64,000 bases of DNA from positions 5,996-69,995 of the forward strand of contig CAZBPG010000007.1 in NCBI GenBank assembly GCA_964493695.1, in the 5' to 3' direction. The stretch's first letter is position 1. Each line of letters starts with the position of its first letter. Position numbers and translations under genes: made by a program. This DNA is from Bog-950 sp964493695. Its GTDB lineage: Bacteria; Bacteroidota; Bacteroidia; Chitinophagales; LD1. A model generated the notes under the pieces. That model saw nothing but the letters and a program-made list of their open reading frames with translations. It was not told where the DNA came from and searched no databases. Shown here in pieces: positions 34,338 to 42,828 of the stretch.

Positions 34338-35837
34338 TTATTTTTCAATCACCACTTTGCGGGTGGCCGTTGTTCCGTCAGTAAGGGTAATGTAAAGAAG
34401 GTAGATGCCGCTGTTCATGCTGCTAACATCCAGTGTTTTGATAAACGCATTTACCGCATTTATGTCTTTCACTATTCTTCCGGTGGCATCGAACAGGCGA
34501 ACAGTTGAAATTGGTTTTTGTTCAGGATTGATATAAATGTTCAACTCGTTTGCTGCCGGGTTCGGAAACAATTTCATCTCTACCGTTTCGCGCACTTCGT
34601 TTATTCCGCTCCAGGTCCAGTTGGTGAAGTTAGGGTCTATAAACAATTTGTAAAGGCGCGGAAGCGTGTAACCCATAATGGTGTCCATGTACCGGTCGGC
34701 TTTGCTTGGCGTTGCCCAGTTGTTCGAATTGCCGGGGTCGGCCAGGTTTTGCATTTGCTGCGAGTTGGTAAAGCAGTTAGGGTCATACCAGTTCCACGGT
34801 TCAAAATACTGGCCGTAGAAAGGATACAGCCCTTCGATAGATGTAGTAGTGGCTCCGTTGCCGTCTTTGTTAGGCGGGCCCTGCATAAAGCTGTTCGGCA
34901 TAAACACGTTGTTGTTTCCCTTGGCATCTACATACGGCATAAAATCGCCCGAGCCGCTTACTTCAATAACCGGCTGACCGGTGGTAGTGGTAACAATAGC
35001 TGTGTTATACGGAGTGCCGGTTTCGTTTAATCCCTGAAAAGCAATAACCGGTGGTTCACCGGGCTGAATCCAGGAGGTATCGCCTACCGCTCCGCCCAGT
35101 GCCAGTACACATTGAAAGCGCGAGGAGATGCCCGGATAGTTATCGTAGTTCTGCACCCCGCCAAAGCCTTCGAAATCGCCCAGCGTATCCTGCTTTATAA
35201 ACGGACCGTTGCTGCCCCAGAATTTAAGGTTGGAAAGTTCGGCCGTGTCGTTCATTGAGCCGCAAGCCAATGCCACATAAGCACCGGAGTTGCTTCCGCC
35301 AATAACAATTTTACCGGTATCAATGCCATACGAGTTGGCGTTGTTGGCAAAATCGTTTTTAAAATAACGCACCAGCACTTTTGAATCCTGCATGGCGCGG
35401 TAAACGGCACGTATAATGGTAGCGGTGCGCACTTCCTGCACGCTGGAAGAGGCACTCCAGCCCAGGCGGTAATCGTACGAAACGGCTACATAGCCCCTGC
35501 GCGCAAAACGCTTGCAGAGTTCAACAATCGAAGAATCTTTGCGCTCGGCAAAGCATAAGCCTACTAAGTTATTAGTAATGTAAGCAGGCAGAAAAGAGCC
35601 GTTGTGCGAAAGTAAGATGACAGGGCGATTGGTGGCAGTATCGCCCAACGGCCGATACACCGTCATCACCAGCGGCTGCGGAATGGTGTAACCGGTATAG
35701 TGTTCGTAGTTCTGCCCGTATACTACACTGTCGGTTACCTGCACGTTGCTGAACACTTCATTGAGGTAACGGGTTTGTGCCTGTGTGGCGAAAACTGCGG
35801 TAAGTAAGGCAATAGCGAGTAAAAGTTTTTTATTCAT
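34338..35837 (-). CDS. Secreted alpha/beta hydrolase with T9SS type A sorting domain
   Basis: 499 residues with a signal peptide (MNKKLLLAIALLTAVFATQA). HNGSFL oxyanion-type turn, RRGYVAVSYDYRLG and the nucleophile elbow GGSNSG (GxSxG) mark a carboxylesterase-like fold. The C-terminus MKLFPNPAANELNIYINP to SSMNSGIYLLYI is a T9SS sorting domain. It is a clear paralogue of the protein at 39472. Substrate unknown. Confidence 0.9.
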   Translation of the reverse strand: MNKKLLLAIALLTAVFATQAQTRYLNEVFSNVQVTDSVVYGQNYEHYTGYTIPQPLVMTVYRPLGDTATNRPVILLSHNGSFLPAYITNNLVGLCFAERKDSSIVELCKRFARRGYVAVSYDYRLGWSASSSVQEVRTATIIRAVYRAMQDSKVLVRYFKNDFANNANSYGIDTGKIVIGGSNSGAYVALACGSMNDTAELSNLKFWGSNGPFIKQDTLGDFEGFGGVQNYDNYPGISSRFQCVLALGGAVGDTSWIQPGEPPVIAFQGLNETGTPYNTAIVTTTTGQPVIEVSGSGDFMPYVDAKGNNNVFMPNSFMQGPPNKDGNGATTTSIEGLYPFYGQYFEPWNWYDPNCFTNSQQMQNLADPGNSNNWATPSKADRYMDTIMGYTLPRLYKLFIDPNFTNWTWSGINEVRETVEMKLFPNPAANELNIYINPEQKPISTVRLFDATGRIVKDINAVNAFIKTLDVSSMNSGIYLLYITLTDGTTATRKVVIEK

Positions 35838-36431
35838 ACTTCGTTAATTTTAAAATGAATTCATGAATCTTCGATTTCATGAGCGTATCTGTATTTTTAA
35901 GCGACTGTGAAATAAACATTATTTGCGTAACCCCGAAAGGGTTCTAAATCATAAATCACTTCCCATCCATTCTACTCTCGCAGAATCCCGAAGCGGAAAT
36001 GCTGCGGGTGTAGATAAACTAAAGGCAGTTTGTGAGGGGCAGGGAAATTTTAGCGATGAAGCAACTGCTTAACAACTTTGCAAACCGGAGCCTAACGGAC
36101 ACCCCCGCTTTAAAGAAAGGTTAACGACAGATATGACGACAGCTTAACGATAAACCACGACAACTGAACGACAATGCACGAAAGGTTAACGATAAACCAC
36201 GACAGCTTAACGACAATGCACGAAAGGCTAACGACAAACCGCGACAGTTTAACGACAATTCACGCAAGGCTAACGATAAACCACGACAGCTTAACGACAA
36301 TCCAAAGCAAGATAATGGAGCCGGAAGAATAAAAACCGGTTAAAAACAAATGAAAAAGATAACTAAATTGCAGATGCCCGATAAATTACCGATTCGCGAA
36401 GGCCGTCTTCGCTGCTGCGCGTGTCTTTAAC
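35838..36431. other. Non-coding region with half hairpin repeat and 21-bp minisatellite
   Basis: 594 bp. 35929-35947 carries the left arm only of the CCCCGAAAGGGTT hairpin; 36121-36311 is a 21-bp tandem repeat. Elsewhere I see no gene or site. Confidence 0.7.
36121..36311. repeat. 21-bp tandem repeat, nine units
   Basis: Units begin with TTAACGA or a near match at 36121, 36144, 36165, 36186, 36207, 36228, 36249, 36270 and 36291; all steps after the first are exactly 21 bp. Units alternate in two types (ending CCACGACA or TGCACGAAA), giving a 42-bp higher-order period. A 52-codon frame (36174-36332) runs through it and would encode Leu every seven residues (LTINHDS type), but there is no evidence that it is translated. 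Confidence 0.85.
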
Positions 36432-39425
36432 TTACGGATTCTTCTTCTTCCGCTTCATCAGCGTTTCGGCATCAATATCAACTAAGATAGAAGCGTAAAT
36501 CATCCGCCCTATACCCGGCCCGCCATACGCTTGGTAATTCCGTTTCGAAACCAAATTGCTGCCGCCTAATTTAAAGGTGGTGTAAATCTTTTTCACCTCC
36601 CAGTTCACCTGCGCATCCAGCAGCGAGTAGGTAGGTATAGAACCGGTAAACTGCGGAGAGCCCTCGAAGGTAAAACCCTGAATCCATTTATAAGTGAGGT
36701 TAAAGCCAAAGCCCTTGGCCTTGCCCAGTTGTATGTTGCTGCCGCTTATGCCCACATTAAATTTATGCTCCGGTGTGTTAAAGGCGGGTATGATAGGGTC
36801 GCTGCTGCCCAGTTTGTTCAACCGGTTCCAGCTGTAGTTTCCGTTCAGCGAGTAATTGCGGATGAAATAATAATTGAACCCGATAGATGCCCCGTAAGTC
36901 ATTATCCGGTCGGGCGAGTTGGCGGCCACGCGGTAAACCTGCTTGGGTTGTTTGGTAAAACCTATCTGCTGCAGCGTAAGCCCTATTTGGTAGCCGAGGA
37001 AATACCGGTAGAAACTTACATACGCACTGGCATCAATAAAAAGTTTTTTGGCAATAATGCCTTTATAGCCCAACTCTAAGCTCTGCACTTTCTCGGGGCG
37101 AACCTTGGGCACGTTTACATACTTTAGCATAGAATCAAGGGGCGTGGCACTGTTGTTATATTCCCGGTACGATTCTATGGTAACCAGCGAATCGAACCCG
37201 TTCAGGTTGCCCACCAGTATGGCGCGCCCGACATTGTAATACAGATACTGGTCTTGCAGCGTGGGGTTTCTGATAGCCGAAGTAAACGACAAACGAAGGG
37301 TGTGGTTGTTCTTATAAGAATAAACCAGCGAGGCAGCCGGTGTGGCTATCACCGGAAAGTTTTGGTTTTTATCTATCCGGCACGAAGCGGTGATAATGAA
37401 AGAATGGTTTTTCTCTTTTCCGAAATCAAATTTTCTAGAGGCACTTATATATGCCCCGACCTCCCAGTTTAAAATTTTCCTATACCGGTAGTTGTTTTTA
37501 AAGGTCGTATCAACAAATGTATATTCAATGCCACCAATAACCTCTTTCCTCTCGGTTACAATTGTATCTACTGACGCAATTCCAATTGCTGTATCGCTGA
37601 AAATAGTTCCGCGCGAATCGGGTAAAAATATTCTGAAACTTGCACCGGCAGTAATATCCATAAAAGGCTTCTCTGCTCCTTTTAACTTCGGTGTAAAATG
37701 ATACTCCCCCTGCACATGCACTAATTTCGACCGGTCGTAAAACAAAGTGCCGTGCTGGTCAAACGCGGTGCGCGAAACAATATCGTTGAAAACAGAATCG
37801 TAAAGTGCTGTACCGGGAACTAGTCTTGCTTTGCCACCGAACTGTGTAAAAGTATCGGCAAAGTTGCGCGCCATTTCATGCCACAGGTTAAGCGAATCCT
37901 GATAAGCTGCCATAATAGAATTGGCAACCGCATTAGTAGAATCGTAATTGATATACCACGGATTTTGTGCAAACGGCAGATTCGGATTCGGAAACCCCGG
38001 CAGGTTCCGCACGCGCGATGCCGGTGACGGAATACCCACAGCGCCATTGCTCCAAAATTTTTGATAATCCTGCGCCCACTTGTTATCGGTCTTCGAATAC
38101 TCCTGCATTTTCAGTGCAGTAAAAACAGCATCATACGAATTGCCCGAATTTTCTAAAGTGGTATAAGCGCGGATAAAAAATTTATCGGGCTGAGAAAATT
38201 CCAGCTTCGCCTGCTGAAACATAAGCCCTTTTAAACTGTACCGGTTATCGCCCTGGTAAACCGTAGTACCGGTGCCGAAGTTGTAAGAGGCTTTCACTTC
38301 AATTTTATCAGTAATCTTATACGCCAGCAACGCGTTAGCTTTAATGTTACGCGCATTGTAGTTCACCAAGTTTTTTTCCAGGTATCCTGTTCTGAAAAAT
38401 TGCTTCAGCCCCACATACGGTGCCTGCCGGTTAAAGTATGAGTTATCAAAATTGTTGACTTCTTGCGTCAGCAACTCATCCCCATACCGGTTCACCGCAT
38501 CATACCCACCTGCATTGCCTGCCGGTTGCCACGATTTGGTAGAAGCCGACATGTTATCGGCTACCCAGTCATCTGCCCGCAGGTAACTGAAGTTCAGTTT
38601 GTAGGCAAACTTATCGGTGCCGGCTTTGTTCTTTATCACCTGCGCCCAGCGGGCAGCCCCTTCAAACAAATTGCGCTCCGCTCCTTTTACAAAAACCGTA
38701 AGCCCCGGATAGTAAAACGGATTCTTCGTTTGCATATTAATGACACCGTTGAAAGCATTCGGCCCGTACATCGAAGACGAAGCCCCCACAATCAAATCCA
38801 CTTTCTGAATATCAATTTCGGTAGCCCCGGCAAAATTGCCCACACTGAAATTTAAACCCGGTGCCTGATTATCGGCACCGTCCAGCAACTGCAGCGAGCG
38901 TACCGGTGAGGTGGAATTAAAGCCGCGCGTGTTGATGATAACAAAGCCGAGCGAAGCGGCAGTCATGTCTACCCCTTTCAATCCGCCCAGGCCTTCATAA
39001 AAAGTTGAAGAAGCAGTCTGCTTAATGGCTTGCAAACCCATGCTCTCTATAGTAAGCGGAGATTCTTTTTGTTTTTGTGTAATGCGCGTGTCTACAATCT
39101 CTACATCCTTCAGAATTTTTTCTTCGGCACCCAGTTTAATATTGAACGAACGCTTTAAATCGGCAGCGGTTTTAATTTCAAATTCCTGAGGGGCATAGCC
39201 GATGTAAGAAAACAAAAGCGTAAACGGAGGTTGCTGGGTTATCTTCAAGAGAAATTTTCCGTCAAGGTCAGTAGCCGTACCGGTAGCAGTTCCCTTCACC
39301 GAAACGGTGGCACCAATCAGGGCTTCACCGGTTTGTTTGTCCAGCAAAATTCCCGAAACCTCCTGCGAAAAAATAAAGGAGATGAAAAGCAAACTGTGAA
39401 AAAGAAGGAGTAAAGATTTTTTCAT
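36432..39425 (-). CDS. TonB-dependent outer membrane receptor
   Basis: 997 residues. Signal peptide, then a CarboxypepD_reg-like domain (EVSGILLDKQTGEALIGATV, DLDGKFLLKI), then the plug (INTRGFNSTSPVRSLQLLDG, VDLIVGASSSMYGPNAFNGV) and a long beta-barrel. The plug lacks the SusC-specific start, and no SusD gene is adjacent, so it is more likely a general receptor for a peptide, chelate or oligosaccharide. It sits between two genes for related secreted hydrolases, suggesting a shared nutrient role; that is inference. Confidence 0.92.
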   Translation of the reverse strand: MKKSLLLLFHSLLFISFIFSQEVSGILLDKQTGEALIGATVSVKGTATGTATDLDGKFLLKITQQPPFTLLFSYIGYAPQEFEIKTAADLKRSFNIKLGAEEKILKDVEIVDTRITQKQKESPLTIESMGLQAIKQTASSTFYEGLGGLKGVDMTAASLGFVIINTRGFNSTSPVRSLQLLDGADNQAPGLNFSVGNFAGATEIDIQKVDLIVGASSSMYGPNAFNGVINMQTKNPFYYPGLTVFVKGAERNLFEGAARWAQVIKNKAGTDKFAYKLNFSYLRADDWVADNMSASTKSWQPAGNAGGYDAVNRYGDELLTQEVNNFDNSYFNRQAPYVGLKQFFRTGYLEKNLVNYNARNIKANALLAYKITDKIEVKASYNFGTGTTVYQGDNRYSLKGLMFQQAKLEFSQPDKFFIRAYTTLENSGNSYDAVFTALKMQEYSKTDNKWAQDYQKFWSNGAVGIPSPASRVRNLPGFPNPNLPFAQNPWYINYDSTNAVANSIMAAYQDSLNLWHEMARNFADTFTQFGGKARLVPGTALYDSVFNDIVSRTAFDQHGTLFYDRSKLVHVQGEYHFTPKLKGAEKPFMDITAGASFRIFLPDSRGTIFSDTAIGIASVDTIVTERKEVIGGIEYTFVDTTFKNNYRYRKILNWEVGAYISASRKFDFGKEKNHSFIITASCRIDKNQNFPVIATPAASLVYSYKNNHTLRLSFTSAIRNPTLQDQYLYYNVGRAILVGNLNGFDSLVTIESYREYNNSATPLDSMLKYVNVPKVRPEKVQSLELGYKGIIAKKLFIDASAYVSFYRYFLGYQIGLTLQQIGFTKQPKQVYRVAANSPDRIMTYGASIGFNYYFIRNYSLNGNYSWNRLNKLGSSDPIIPAFNTPEHKFNVGISGSNIQLGKAKGFGFNLTYKWIQGFTFEGSPQFTGSIPTYSLLDAQVNWEVKKIYTTFKLGGSNLVSKRNYQAYGGPGIGRMIYASILVDIDAETLMKRKKKNP

Positions 39426-39471
39426 TCTTAGTCAGCGATGATAAGAAATGAAAAGTAAATCGAAAAAATCA

Positions 39472-40731
39472 TCAGTAGAAAACTATCCGCTCCACTTTGC
39501 CAGAAGCGCTTTTCGAATCAGAAACATGGATCAGAAAAACACCGGCACCTAATTGCTGTTTCGAAACAGTTTGCGAAGACTGAGCAGGTAAAATTTTCCG
39601 GTGCAACAATTTTCCCTCAACCGAAAAAATTTCAACCGTCAAATCCTTATCAGAATTAGAATAGATGGTTGTCACATCCCCGCTCGGATTCGGAAACACC
39701 GAAACCGGAATTTCAGTATCAATATCTTCAACACCTGAAATAGTGGTAGGGTCGCAGGTCGTATTCTGGAAAAGAAAATCGCGCACTATCCAAACGGTTG
39801 AATCCATATAAGTGGAAGCCGGAGGAAGAAACGGAATAGGCAAAATATACGGCACATGGTCTGCTCCTTCAAATAGATAAAGCGAGTGGTTCAGCCCGAT
39901 GTGCTCCAAGCGGTTTTTAATATCGCCACCGCCAAACAATAAGCTTTCGGGATGTGTGGAAGCATAAACGCTATCGAAGTAACATGAAACAGTAGCATCA
40001 GCTGTTCCGTGTACGCCAACCAAAATAGGGTCACCGGGCATCGCCCAAACCGTATCAGCTATACCACCGCACAAATCAATCACTCCTTTTACTTTTGATG
40101 AATAGCCGGGGTTTCCGCTGTTGCCTTCCGGTCCTCCCAGCGAGTCAAGGGCCGGCCGCGCCCAGTCCGGCTCTGTGCGCGAAAGTGTATCCTCTTTACC
40201 GTAAGCATAATTCAAACCGATAAAGGCACCGGCAGAACTTCCTCCAATCCATATCTGATTAGTGTCAATCCGGAAAGTTTTGGTGGTCTGTGCATCTTTA
40301 TAAAAATACCGCACCGCTGCTTTCATATCCTGCACCCCGCGCATCAATGCTTTAAATTGGTTGGTGTCGCAGTCGCTTCCGTCTTCAAAACCCAACCGGT
40401 AATCAATAGAAGCACACACATAACCCCTCTTTGAAAAGTTATCGCAAAGCTGAATGATGTCTGGGCTTAAACGGGTGCCCGCTGTAAAGCTTCCGGGAAA
40501 AGCAAACACCAAAAGCGGCCGGTAAGCTAAATTGTCACCGGTTGGCTGATAGACATCCATCTTTAAATCAACAAACGAACTGTCAAACTGCATAGCGTTG
40601 CCAAACGTAACAGTGGATGTGGTTTGCGAAAAAATCTTGTCGTAATAACGACCGTTGCCGCATTGCGCAGTAACATCAGAGAAAAGGAAAACAAAAACCG
40701 AGAGACAGAGAATAGAGTAGATGTTTCTCAT
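39472..40731 (-). CDS. Secreted alpha/beta hydrolase with T9SS type A sorting domain (paralogue)
   Basis: 419 residues from ATG 40731, which gives a signal peptide (MRNIYSILCLSVFVFLF); the frame extends 27 codons upstream without support. AFPGSFTAG, KRGYVCASIDYRLGFE and the nucleophile motif GGSSAGAF parallel the 34338 protein. GVHGTADATV holds a likely catalytic Asp and DHVPYI the His. The end is a sorting domain (VFPNPSGDVTTIYSN ... LGAGVFLIHVSD). Acts outside the cell on an unknown ester. Confidence 0.9.
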   Translation of the reverse strand: MRNIYSILCLSVFVFLFSDVTAQCGNGRYYDKIFSQTTSTVTFGNAMQFDSSFVDLKMDVYQPTGDNLAYRPLLVFAFPGSFTAGTRLSPDIIQLCDNFSKRGYVCASIDYRLGFEDGSDCDTNQFKALMRGVQDMKAAVRYFYKDAQTTKTFRIDTNQIWIGGSSAGAFIGLNYAYGKEDTLSRTEPDWARPALDSLGGPEGNSGNPGYSSKVKGVIDLCGGIADTVWAMPGDPILVGVHGTADATVSCYFDSVYASTHPESLLFGGGDIKNRLEHIGLNHSLYLFEGADHVPYILPIPFLPPASTYMDSTVWIVRDFLFQNTTCDPTTISGVEDIDTEIPVSVFPNPSGDVTTIYSNSDKDLTVEIFSVEGKLLHRKILPAQSSQTVSKQQLGAGVFLIHVSDSKSASGKVERIVFY

Positions 40732-40815
40732 ACCGTTATGATTTTGTAAAGCGAAAAGTAGAGAAAAGAAACTGAACGAAGGAATTGGATATAAGCAGTT
40801 AAGGATCGGCAAACA

Positions 40816-41790
40816 TTATCCGGTTTTCATAACCTGTTCAACAACCCATTGATAGGTTTTTTCAATTCCTTTGCGAAGAGGATAATCAGGTTGCCATCCG
40901 AGTTTTTCAGCAATAAGCCAGTTGTCAGAATTTCTGCCTCTTACTCCGGTTGGTCCCGGAATATTTTTGATAGAAATTTTTTTGCCTGAAATTTCAATAA
41001 TCATTTTCGCCAAGTCGTTAATCGAAATCATTTCTTCCGAACCGATGTTCACCGGTCCCTCAAAATTGCTTTCCATCAACCGGCTCACGCCTTCCAAGCA
41101 CTCATCAATGTATAAAAACGACCGCGTCTGATTTCCATCGCCCCAGATTTCTATTTCATCACCGTCCTTAGCCAAAGCAACTTTACGGCATAAGGCAGCA
41201 GGCGCTTTTTCCTTTCCACCCCGCCATTCATTTTCCGGTCCGAAAACATTATGAAAGCGGGCAATCCTTACCGGGACACCATGATTGCGCGCAAACGACA
41301 AATAGAGGCGTTCGCCAAAAAGTTTTTCCCAGCCGTACTCGCTGTCCGGGTTTGCCGGATAAGCAGACTCTTCGCTGCATAAAGGGTTGCTCGGGTCCAA
41401 TTGGTTGTGTGTAGGGTAAATGCAGGCTGAAGAGGAGTAGAATACACGCTCAACTTTCGTTTGCTTACAGAGGTTCAACACATTAAGATTGATAAGAGCC
41501 GAGTTATACATCACATCGGCATCGTTGTCACCGGTGAAAATGTATCCGGCTCCGCCCATATCTGCCGCCAGCTGATAAACATGATGAAATTCTGGTTTAA
41601 AAATTTCAGCACAAAATTTCTGATCTCTTAAATCGCCTTTTATGAAACTGTCGGCTGATGTAGGAGAGTACTCCGGTAACTGTAAATCAACCCCGGTTAC
41701 ATAAAAGCCCTTGCCCTTTAGTTCTCTCACCAGGTGATTACCTATAAATCCGCCTGCTCCGCAGACTAATATTTTCTTCACATCCGCCAT
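40816..41790 (-). CDS. GDP-mannose 3,5-epimerase-like NAD-dependent epimerase
   Basis: 324 residues, short-chain dehydrogenase/epimerase fold. NAD turn CGAGGFIGNH, catalytic YGWEK (YxxxK) after SSACIYPT, then RFHNVFGP, GGKEKAPAALCRK, WGDGNQTRSFLYIDECLEGV and GPTGVRGRNSDN. These blocks match GDP-mannose 3,5-epimerase, best known from plant vitamin C synthesis, far more closely than generic epimerases. In bacteria such enzymes may make GDP-L-galactose or L-gulose for surface glycans. ATG 41790 (MADVKKIL) is preferred over 41799. It stands without other sugar genes. Confidence 0.88.
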   Translation of the reverse strand: MADVKKILVCGAGGFIGNHLVRELKGKGFYVTGVDLQLPEYSPTSADSFIKGDLRDQKFCAEIFKPEFHHVYQLAADMGGAGYIFTGDNDADVMYNSALINLNVLNLCKQTKVERVFYSSSACIYPTHNQLDPSNPLCSEESAYPANPDSEYGWEKLFGERLYLSFARNHGVPVRIARFHNVFGPENEWRGGKEKAPAALCRKVALAKDGDEIEIWGDGNQTRSFLYIDECLEGVSRLMESNFEGPVNIGSEEMISINDLAKMIIEISGKKISIKNIPGPTGVRGRNSDNWLIAEKLGWQPDYPLRKGIEKTYQWVVEQVMKTG

Positions 41791-41861
41791 TTTTCTCAAA
41801 TCAAGTAATTTATTTTTAAACCAGTCTGTATTGTACTGTAGAGTTGTTGCCTATTGACACT

Positions 41862-41905
41862 ATGACTGACCAATCTCACCTTCTTTTATAAGGTTAGTCA
41901 GTCAT
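41862..41905. promoter_or_regulatory. Inverted repeat upstream of the coiled-coil protein gene
   Basis: ATGACTGAC and GTCAGTCAT arms separated by about 24 bp, in the 226-bp gap before 42026. Could be an operator or hairpin; no other feature is seen in the gap. Confidence 0.35.
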
Positions 41906-42025
41906 TTATACAACCCATTGTTCATTCTTCGCAGCAATATTATCAGCCGGTATTACTGTAACACAAGGATAGAATCGCTTCTCGGATAATATAAGTACGG
42001 ATTTCTAATCATTAAATAAATAAAC

Positions 42026-42403
42026 ATGAAAGCATCATTGAATTTCTTACATCACCAAATTACAGATTGGTTACGCGAAACAGATTTTTACAAACAGGAA
42101 ATTTCCATTCTTGAAAAACGCCTTCAGGAAGTAGCAGCCAAAAATACCGCCCAGGAAGTATTGGCGCAGGTAGAACATTTTCAGAACAAGTTTATACTTA
42201 ACAAAGAGCAGTTGGACATTCTTTCACATGATTTGAGAAAGGAAGAATCTGCAGTGGAAGAAAAAGCCAAACAAACTCCGGAACACACACACGAAAAATT
42301 TGTGCCAACACAAGACAAAATGCAGGAGCGAATGAAGATGTTTGCATCCGGGTTTGCCGATCTTCGTTTTGAGTTCAATAGTTTCCTTAGTAAGGCCCTG
42401 TAA
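42026..42403 (+). CDS. Small helical (coiled-coil) protein of unknown function
   Basis: 125 residues, charged, no signal peptide. The segment ISILEKRLQEVAAKNTAQEV and the rest to about residue 90 should form long helices or a coiled coil; the His-rich patch TPEHTHEKF separates this from a final helix. I do not recognise it. It is the first gene of a plus-strand run with DUF2892 and the copper ATPase, and is followed by its own hairpin. Confidence 0.7.
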   Translation: MKASLNFLHHQITDWLRETDFYKQEISILEKRLQEVAAKNTAQEVLAQVEHFQNKFILNKEQLDILSHDLRKEESAVEEKAKQTPEHTHEKFVPTQDKMQERMKMFASGFADLRFEFNSFLSKAL

Positions 42404-42416
42404 AGCTTAACCTCAC

Positions 42417-42455
42417 CAACGGAAAAGGGAGCACAATGCGCTCCCTTTTCCGTTG
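42417..42455 (+). terminator. 16-bp hairpin after the coiled-coil gene
   Basis: Arms CAACGGAAAAGGGAGC and complement, loop ACAATGC, starting 13 bp after the stop. No T-tract follows, so it may be a Rho-independent-like or stabilising hairpin. Confidence 0.65.
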
Positions 42456-42559
42456 GCACCTGACTAAAATCATCGCTCTTTTTGAGCGAGGTCATTCATC
42501 TGTAGTATACCTTAAATCACATTTGATCGCAAATATTAATAACACAAAGCATCAAGATT

Positions 42560-42757
42560 ATGAAAGCAAATGTTTGCGCCTTTGATGGCTGGTTCAGAAC
42601 ACTTCTCTTTATTGTTTTGCTCTGTTATGCCATTTGGGTTGGCGGCAGCAGTTGGCTTTGGGTTATTCCTGCTGCCATTTTATTCAGTACCGCTTTTTTA
42701 ATGTGGTGTTCGCTTTACGAAATGTTTGGAATCAACACTAACAAGGACAGGGCTTAA
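42560..42757 (+). CDS. DUF2892 small membrane protein
   Basis: 65 residues with two hydrophobic segments (TLLFIVLLCYAIWVG and LWVIPAAILFSTAFLMW) and a short soluble tail YEMFGIN. This matches DUF2892 (YgaP-like inner membrane proteins), often found beside sulfur or metal genes. It lies 71 bp before the copper ATPase. Confidence 0.8.
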   Translation: MKANVCAFDGWFRTLLFIVLLCYAIWVGGSSWLWVIPAAILFSTAFLMWCSLYEMFGINTNKDRA

Positions 42758-42828
42758 ACTCATTAATAACTTATCCCCTTCCCGGCACGGTACTTCTGAA
42801 ACTTGCTGAAACGTAAAACCATTCCGGT

